The notes beneath the pieces are model-generated. The model was given only the letters and a program-made list of their open reading frames with translations, was not told the origin of the DNA and made no database searches. From Geobacteraceae bacterium (GTDB lineage Bacteria; Desulfobacterota; Desulfuromonadia; Geobacterales; Pseudopelobacteraceae): a stretch of 22,849 bases of DNA. Location of the stretch: NCBI GenBank assembly GCA_016720395.1, contig JADKKR010000016.1:1-22849 (forward strand). The letters run 5' to 3'. Every line of letters starts with the position of its first letter. The stretch's first letter is position 1. A program made the translations under genes and the position numbers. This document shows, piece after piece, positions 18,193 through 22,849 of the stretch.

Positions 18193-18290
18193 TTTTTTTT
18201 CGCCCTGGCGGCGTAAGTCTTCGTCAGTGGTTGTGCGACGTAGCCCTGCTACGTCTCCGCCCACTGTCTCGACAGCCTTGCCAGGACAAA
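18193..18290 (+). repeat. Long palindromic repeat, copy C
   Basis: Second arms CCTGGC (18204-18209) / GCCAGG (18280-18285), flanked by T-rich and A-rich outer edges; middle arms CAGTGG (18225-18230) / CCACTG (18261-18266); inner arms GACGTAGC (18237-18244) / GCTACGTC (18248-18255), loop CCT. Relative to copy B every stem has changed on both sides yet still pairs, while GCGTAAGTCTTCG and GACAGCCTTG are kept. It lies between cysD and cysN. Confidence 0.82.
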
Positions 18291-18353
18291 ACTCCTCGTT
18301 TCAAATTACCGCATTCTTTTGAAACGGCGTACTGCGTCGTATGAGGTTTTTTT

Positions 18354-20032
18354 ATGGCACACCAGTCTGACCTGATAGAAAACGACATCCTTGCTTATCT
18401 GAAAAGCCAGGAGGAGAAATCGCTGCTGCGCTTCATCACCTGCGGCAGCGTCGATGATGGCAAAAGCACCCTGATCGGACGACTGCTCTGGGATTCGAAG
18501 ATGGTCTTCGAGGACCAGTTGGCGGCACTGGAGGCCGACAGCAAAAGGGTCGGAACACAGGGCGGCGCCATTGACTATGCCCTGCTGCTGGACGGGCTGC
18601 AGGCAGAGCGGGAACAGGGGATTACCATCGACGTGGCCTACCGTTTCTTCTCCACCGATCTGCGCAAATTCATCGTTGCCGACACTCCCGGCCACGAGCA
18701 GTATACCCGCAACATGGTCACCGGAGCCTCCACCGCCCAGGTGGCGGTGATCCTGGTTGATGCCCGCAAGGGACTGCTGACCCAGACCAGACGCCACAGT
18801 TTCCTGGTCTCACTGGTCGGTATCAGGCACGTGGTGCTGGCGATCAACAAGATGGACCTGATCGGCTTTGATGCTGATACCTTCAACGCAATCCGGCGCG
18901 ACTACCTGCAATTCGCTGCACCGCTGGGGTTTGATTCCATCACCGCGATCCCGCTCTCGGCGCTGAACGGCGACAATATGATCGAAGCCAGTACCAACAC
19001 ACCCTGGTACCCGGTCCCACCCTGATGAACTATCTGGAGACCTTCCAGGTGGAGGGGGATAACCGGGCCCAGCCATTCCGTATGCCGGTCCAGTGGGTCA
19101 ACCGCCCCAATCTTGACTTCCGCGGTTTCTGCGGCACCATTGCCGCCGGTACGATCCGTCCGGGAGACGAACTGCGAGTGGCTTCGTCAGGTCGCACCAG
19201 CCGCGTGGACCGGATTGTAACTCTGGATGGCGATCTGCTCGAAGCGGTTTCCGGCCAGGCGGTGACCCTGACGCTGGCGGACGAGATCGATGTCAGCCGG
19301 GGGGATATGCTCACCGCCCCCGAATCCCCGCCGATCCATGCCCGGCATCCGGAGGCGCATCTGGTCTGGATGCATGACAAACCCCTGCAGCCGGGACAGA
19401 TTTACCTGATCAAAACAGCCACTGCTGTCACGCCAGGCCGGGTCACCGCTGTGCAGTATGCGGTGGATGTCAATACCCTGGAGCAGAAACAGCTGCCGAC
19501 ACTGGGGCTGAACGAAATCGGTGTGGTCCGCATGGAACTTGACCGCCCGATCTCTTTCGATACCTACCGGCAGAACCGCAATACCGGCTGCTTTATCATG
19601 ATCGACCGGTTCACCAACGCCACGGTGGCTGCCGGTATGGTGATCACGGCAGCACCTCTGGAGACTCAGAAAACGCAGTTTTCGGGGATGAACACGGACC
19701 AGCCTGAAGAGGTCGGCGGACCGTCCCGTCGAATCAGCCTGAGTGAAGCCTCCATCAGCGGCACCGGGGTGAGTGTTTTTGATCTGACCGGAGAATGGGG
19801 ACACATCGAATTCGATGTATCGATCAGCTTCCTCGATTATCTTGGAAAAGGAAACCGGATTCTCTTCCGTCTGCGGGATCTGGGTCAACTTGAAGCGGTG
19901 GCACAGCTGGCTTACGAACACACCTTGTCATTCGAATTCGATCGCACTGCCAAGGGGGTCAGTATCCTGATTTTCAAACGGGGCACCCAACCCGGAAACA
20001 GGCCATCGGCAGACGACGGAACAGGCATATGA
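18354..20032 (+). CDS. cysN: Sulfate adenylyltransferase large subunit (GTPase), one frameshift
   Basis: GTP hydrolysis by CysN drives APS synthesis by CysD. GTPase motifs are CGSVDDGKSTLIGRLLW (P-loop), DTPGHEQYTRNM and NKMD, followed by EF-Tu-like domains from about residue 225. One G is missing near 19013 (WYPVPP where WYPGPTLMNYL is expected); restoring it gives 559 residues. The core resembles CysN up to about residue 430 (NATVAAGMV). It is followed by some 130 residues, clearly longer than E. coli CysN, without any APS-kinase P-loop, so it is not a CysNC fusion. The tail (SGTGVSVFDLTGEWGHIEFD, LAYEHTLSFEFDRTAKGV) is not recognised. The stop overlaps the next gene by ATGA. Confidence 0.9.
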
Positions 20033-20843
20033 GCGATACTGTCGATCCGCAGCAGCTCCGCAAACTCGAGTGTCTGGAACGTATCCTGGCAGATCTCGGA
20101 AGCGCGGTTGTTGCCTTCTCCGGGGGCGTTGATTCCACCTTTCTGTTGGCGGTTGCGGTCAGGGTGCTCGGGGTACGGGCCCTGGCAGTGACTGCAACAT
20201 CAGAAACCTATCCCGAGCGGGAATTGATTGAAGCCCGATTGCTTGCCGTGCAACTGGGGGCACGACACCGTGAAGTCGTCTCTGAAGAGCTTGATATCCC
20301 CGAGGTCAAGCATAATCCACGCAACCGCTGTTACTACTGCAAAAAGGAACTGTTCGGTAAACTTCGGCAGATTGCCGATCAGGAGGGTTTCGCCCATGTG
20401 CTGGACGGCACCAACCTGGACGACCGCAGCGATCACCGTCCCGGCCGTCAGGCGGCAGAGGAACTGGGCGTTCGCAGTCCCGGAGGAGGCCGGTTTTACA
20501 AAGACCGACATCAGGGGCTGTCAAAGCATCTGGGACTGTCGACGGGGGAAAACCGGCCTTTGCCTGTCTCTCCAGCCGGTTTCCTACGGCACCTCAATTA
20601 CACCGGAACGTGTCAGCAGGGGTTGGCAAGGCTGAGGATGCACGTCGTGGATTGGGGTTCCGTGTGCTGCGGGTCCGTTATCATGATACGGTGGCTCGAC
20701 TGGAGCTTGGGCCGGAGGAGTTTGCCCCTGGCAACCGGGACGCTGCGTGATGAGGTAGCAGTACGGTCAAAGAGGCCGGTTTTGTGTATGTTGCACTGGA
20801 CCTGCAGGGGTATCGCACCGGGGCGATGAATGAAACCGTGTAG
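20029..20843 (+). pseudogene. larE: LarE-type ATP-dependent sulfur transferase (PP-loop), frameshifted as read
   Basis: The PP-loop ATP pyrophosphatase motif FSGGVDSTFLLAVA and TSETYPERELIEA open the protein; NPRNRCYYCKKELF (Cys at about 20329 and 20338) and DGTNLDDRSDHRPGRQA follow. After about 20480 the frame breaks repeatedly. Corrected sequence gives ACLSSR (Cys at 20565), FPYGTSITPERV, RVLRVRYHDTVARLELGPEEFA and EAGFVYVALDLQGYRTGAMNETV with stop 20841-20843, about 270 residues as usual. LarE donates sulfur to build the nickel-pincer cofactor. The CYYC plus ACLSSR cysteines match the three-cysteine class that uses a [4Fe-4S] cluster instead of a sacrificial cysteine. Its place after cysN suggests a sulfur-linked role. 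About six indels mean it is non-functional as read unless these are sequencing errors. Confidence 0.8.
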
Positions 20844-21130
20844 CCGCTTCTTTCGAAACACCTCATCCTGCTGGTGCTGAGAGAGTAAAGAAGGCCGCTG
20901 ACATAAGACGTGTCTATCAACCGTGTCATAACCATTTCTGCTGAAGAGTGCTTCGGGATATACTGGAATACTACGGCAGGGACTTTGACAAACCGAAGAA
21001 AAGGCAACCAGCAACAGTCGCGTACAGTCAAACAATTCCTTCCCGCGCAACCGATAATTTACCGCAACAAAAAGAAACCCCGAACTTACCATGTAAAACC
21101 TTCTGATGAAAGTTTATGAAAGTCGAAGGA
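20844..21130. other. Non-coding stretch after larE
   Basis: No credible gene. A potential long-range stem, CTTCTTT (about 20846-20854) with AAAGAAG (about 20887-20894), follows the larE stop and might contribute to termination, but there is no T-tail. The rest is AT-richer than its neighbours and shows no structure I can support. Confidence 0.4.
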
Positions 21131-21156
21131 TAAAAAGGAATCCCGAAGGATTCCTT
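21131..21156 (-). terminator. Intrinsic terminator with TTCG tetraloop, minus strand
   Basis: Read on the minus strand: AAGGAATCC, TTCG loop, GGATTCCTT, then TTTA. This is a 9-base-pair stem with a stable UUCG tetraloop and a U-run. It lies directly downstream of the tRNA-Gly 3' fragment on the same strand, so it is most simply the old terminator of that tRNA gene. Confidence 0.82.
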
Positions 21157-21165
21157 ATAGTTAAA

Positions 21166-21188
21166 TGGAGCGGGAAACGGGATTCGAA
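21166..21188 (-). other. Displaced 3' end of tRNA-Gly(GCC), probable attachment site
   Basis: On the minus strand these 23 bases read from the T-loop (TTCGAAT) through CCCGT and the acceptor strand TTCCCGC plus T and CCA, as in tRNA-Gly(GCC). The sequence 5' of it (21189 upward) does not form the T-stem partner, anticodon or D arms, so the similarity stops abruptly at the T-loop. That is the usual footprint of an island integrated in a tRNA 3' end. The matching intact tRNA would lie beyond the right end of the window. Confidence 0.72.
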
Positions 21189-21251
21189 GCCATGCTGTTA
21201 GTATGGCACAAAAACATTTCTGATGTAACTGTCCGATAAACAAGCATTATT

Positions 21252-21529
21252 TTACAAGTCATCTTCTTCTTTGTTGGCTATTCGTTCGCAACTGTTCGCA
21301 AGTGTTCATATCTGTTCAGCGGTATGGTCAAAAAAATGGTCAAAAAATGAATACATGTTTTCAAGCTGGTCATCTCTAACGTACCTATCAGTTCCCGCAT
21401 ATGATAAACCGCAGCGCCACTCCAGCCGGGAGGGTACAGGTTCAGAGTGTTACCTGCTCTCCATCGCGTGATGTTTCTGGCATGGCTGCTGCGGTATATT
21501 GCACTGACTCCAAGGTCAGTGCTTAACAT
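21252..21529 (-). pseudogene. C-terminal remnant of a tyrosine recombinase/integrase
   Basis: Minus-strand reading gives LGVSAIYRSSHARNITRW, then YPPGWSGAAVYHMRELIGTLEM, HFLTIFLTI and, after one frame change, TLANSCERIANKEEDDL with stop at 21252-21254. The order (HAR-like box, a segment resembling the end of the catalytic domain, then a phage-integrase-like FxxFLT tail) resembles the last 90 residues of integrases. The catalytic arginines and the N-terminal domains are missing. It lies 64 bases from the tRNA fragment, where an island integrase is expected, and 14 bases from the end of the FN3 gene, suggesting a deletion. The identification is tentative. Confidence 0.5.
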
Positions 21530-21542
21530 CTTTTCGTATCGA

Positions 21543-22849
21543 TTATCTAATCTTCACATTTTGTAAATTCAACTTACCAGCTTTTACATTTACCCTTCCT
21601 TGAATGACAGTATCTCCAGAACTGGCCCCATAGTCGGATGAATACCCACCAATAATGGTGATCGTTTTTGCAATGTCAGCTGACAGGGCAACAGTGATGC
21701 CATCTGGGAGGGGTGTGTTGTCCCTATCAGGGCATGAATTTCACCACCATCAGCGACATCATTGTAGGCACTCTGAAGATCATCATAGTATACACCGTTA
21801 ATCTTGAAGGGTTTTTGTGTAACAAAGACAGCTGTAACACTGCGATTGTTGTCCATCGTGACTTGGCAGTTTCCGTTACCACTACAGTCGCCTGTCCATC
21901 TGTCAAATAGCGCCGTTGGATCTGATGTCGTGGCAAACAAAGTTATCACCGTGCCATAGTCAAATGGGTTTGAGCAACTGCTGCTACCACATGTGAAGCT
22001 GGTATTGCTGTTGACTGTGCCGCTTCCAGTAATCTGTACTGATAGTGTGTGCTGGAAGATAATGGAACTTGAAAATGCGGTTGACAAATTTCCTAATGTG
22101 TCACGGAAACGTACATAAACAGGGTTGACAGCCTTCCCGCCGGATATGGTCCATGATTTGCTGGTGGCAAAAGGCTCAGCAATCGACCATGTCCCGCTGT
22201 CGTTACTGAACTCCATCTCAGCACAGGCAGTGTCGTCTGTGCAGGTCAGGGTGAGATTCACCAAGGTGTTGGTGGTATTTACCGCACCCCCGTCAATGGT
22301 GATAGTGCCTGTCGGAGGGGTGGTATCCACTGGTACAGCTGATGTTTCGCCTGACGATGCTCCCGTTCCTGCGATATTGACCGCCTCTACCACATAGTAG
22401 TAGCGGGTGCCGTTGGTCAGGCCGGTATCGGTATAGGCGTTGGTGATCGGTGAATTGACCAGCGCATAAGCCGTGGTTGCCGTGCGGCGGTAGAGATTAT
22501 AGTTCGTGGCACCGGCCACCGCTGTCCAGCCCAGAACGATCTGGCCATTGATGCCGACGGTGACGGTGGTAAAAGACGGTGCTAGTGGCAGTGCAGTTTG
22601 CAGAGTGGTACTCGTTTCATCCGAGTAGGCGGACCATGCGCCGACGGGAGACGCCGCCTGCACCCGGAAGTAGTAGGTGGTGCCGTTGGTCAGGCCGGTG
22701 ATGGTGTAACTCATCCCGCTCGTGGTGCCGGTACCAGCGATGGCTGGGCCGCCCGGTGAATCGGAGATGGTGATATAGTAGTCGGCTGCGCCCACCACCG
22801 GGTCCCAGGTTACTGTTGCCTGGGTGTTGCCGGCGGTCGCCGCAACATT
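21543..22849 (-). CDS. Secreted fibronectin-type-III repeat protein, C-terminal part
   Basis: The gene enters from the right edge and its N terminus is outside the window. Two FN3 domains appear first (ATVTWDPVVGAADYYI ... GLTNGTTYYFRVQAASPVGAWSAYSD; then GINGQIVLGWTAVAGATNYNLYRR ... GLTNGTRYYYVVEAVNIAG). They are followed by a Big-like domain (PPTGTITIDGGAVNTTNTLV ... DTLGNLS), a beta-repeat domain with paired cysteines (TCGSSSCSNPFDYG, FDRWTGDCSGNGNCQVTMDNNRSVTAVF) and a C-terminal region. A frame change at a CACACA run near 21708-21714 makes the open frame stop at 21590. The other frame continues as LPDGITVALSADIAKTITII, GGYSSDYG and QGRVNVKAGKLNLQNVKIR to a stop at 21543-21545, the typical tail of Geobacter surface proteins. 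It is probably an extracellular adhesin or matrix protein. Confidence 0.82.

Noticed and set aside
20843..20900. CTGAGA box resembling a thiamine (TPP) riboswitch
   Set aside because: The partner helices and the second conserved box of a TPP riboswitch are absent, and no thiamine gene follows.
22405..22705. Repeated DNA around 22410 and 22680 as a mobile or regulatory repeat
   Set aside because: Both copies encode the same GLTNGT turn of neighbouring FN3 domains, so this is protein-level repetition.
1..22849. CRISPR array, rRNA or complete tRNA genes
   Set aside because: No regularly spaced direct repeats and no rRNA sequence were seen; the only tRNA sequence is the 23-base tRNA-Gly end at 21166-21188.

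Overview
The window looks like chromosomal DNA from a Geobacter-like bacterium (Geobacterales/Desulfuromonadia). The grounds are the multiheme c-type cytochromes encoded beside a Rieske protein and a b-type cytochrome, moderately GC-rich coding DNA, an RND efflux operon with sulfur-handling accessory genes, an assimilatory sulfate operon of the APS-reductase type, and a secreted fibronectin-type-III protein. The assignment rests on pattern recognition; no search was run.

Layout. (1) 1-3582: a badly broken plus-strand cluster. Frame-corrected reading gives a multiheme cytochrome c, a Tat-exported Rieske protein, a membrane cytochrome b and a second cytochrome c. Order and domain types resemble the extM/O/P/Q part of the Geobacter selenite/tellurite (ext) operon. 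(2) 3701-11773: an AT-rich promoter followed by TolC-like, lipoprotein adaptor and RND permease genes, then a C_GCAxxG_C_C protein, a DUF2892/YgaP-type membrane protein, a metallo-beta-lactamase-fold hydrolase, a periplasmic rhodanese and an ArsR regulator, many overlapping or tightly packed. I read it as one efflux and thiol/sulfane-sulfur handling unit. (3) 12169-20843: sulfate uptake and activation: sbp, cysT, cysW, cysA, cysH (Fe-S APS reductase), cysD, cysN and a LarE-type PP-loop sulfur transferase. Sulfate is imported, turned into APS by CysDN and reduced directly to sulfite by CysH; no APS kinase is present. (4) 21131-22849: an intrinsic terminator, a displaced 3' end of tRNA-Gly(GCC), a remnant of a tyrosine recombinase and the C-terminal part of a secreted FN3 protein, together looking like the end of an integrated island lying to the right.

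Two features cut across the regions. Three copies of a long imperfect palindrome (9866-9961, 17138-17255, 18193-18290) share unpaired sequence while their stem sequences differ in a compensated way, the signature of a conserved structured element; two of them lie in opposite orientation around cysD. Second, many genes carry single-base indels, mostly in short homopolymers, while their codon content stays good (TolC, adaptor, RND, rhodanese, cysD, cysN, larE, the FN3 gene). This may be read or assembly error, real decay or both. Region 1 also has substitutions in heme motifs, which favours genuine decay there.
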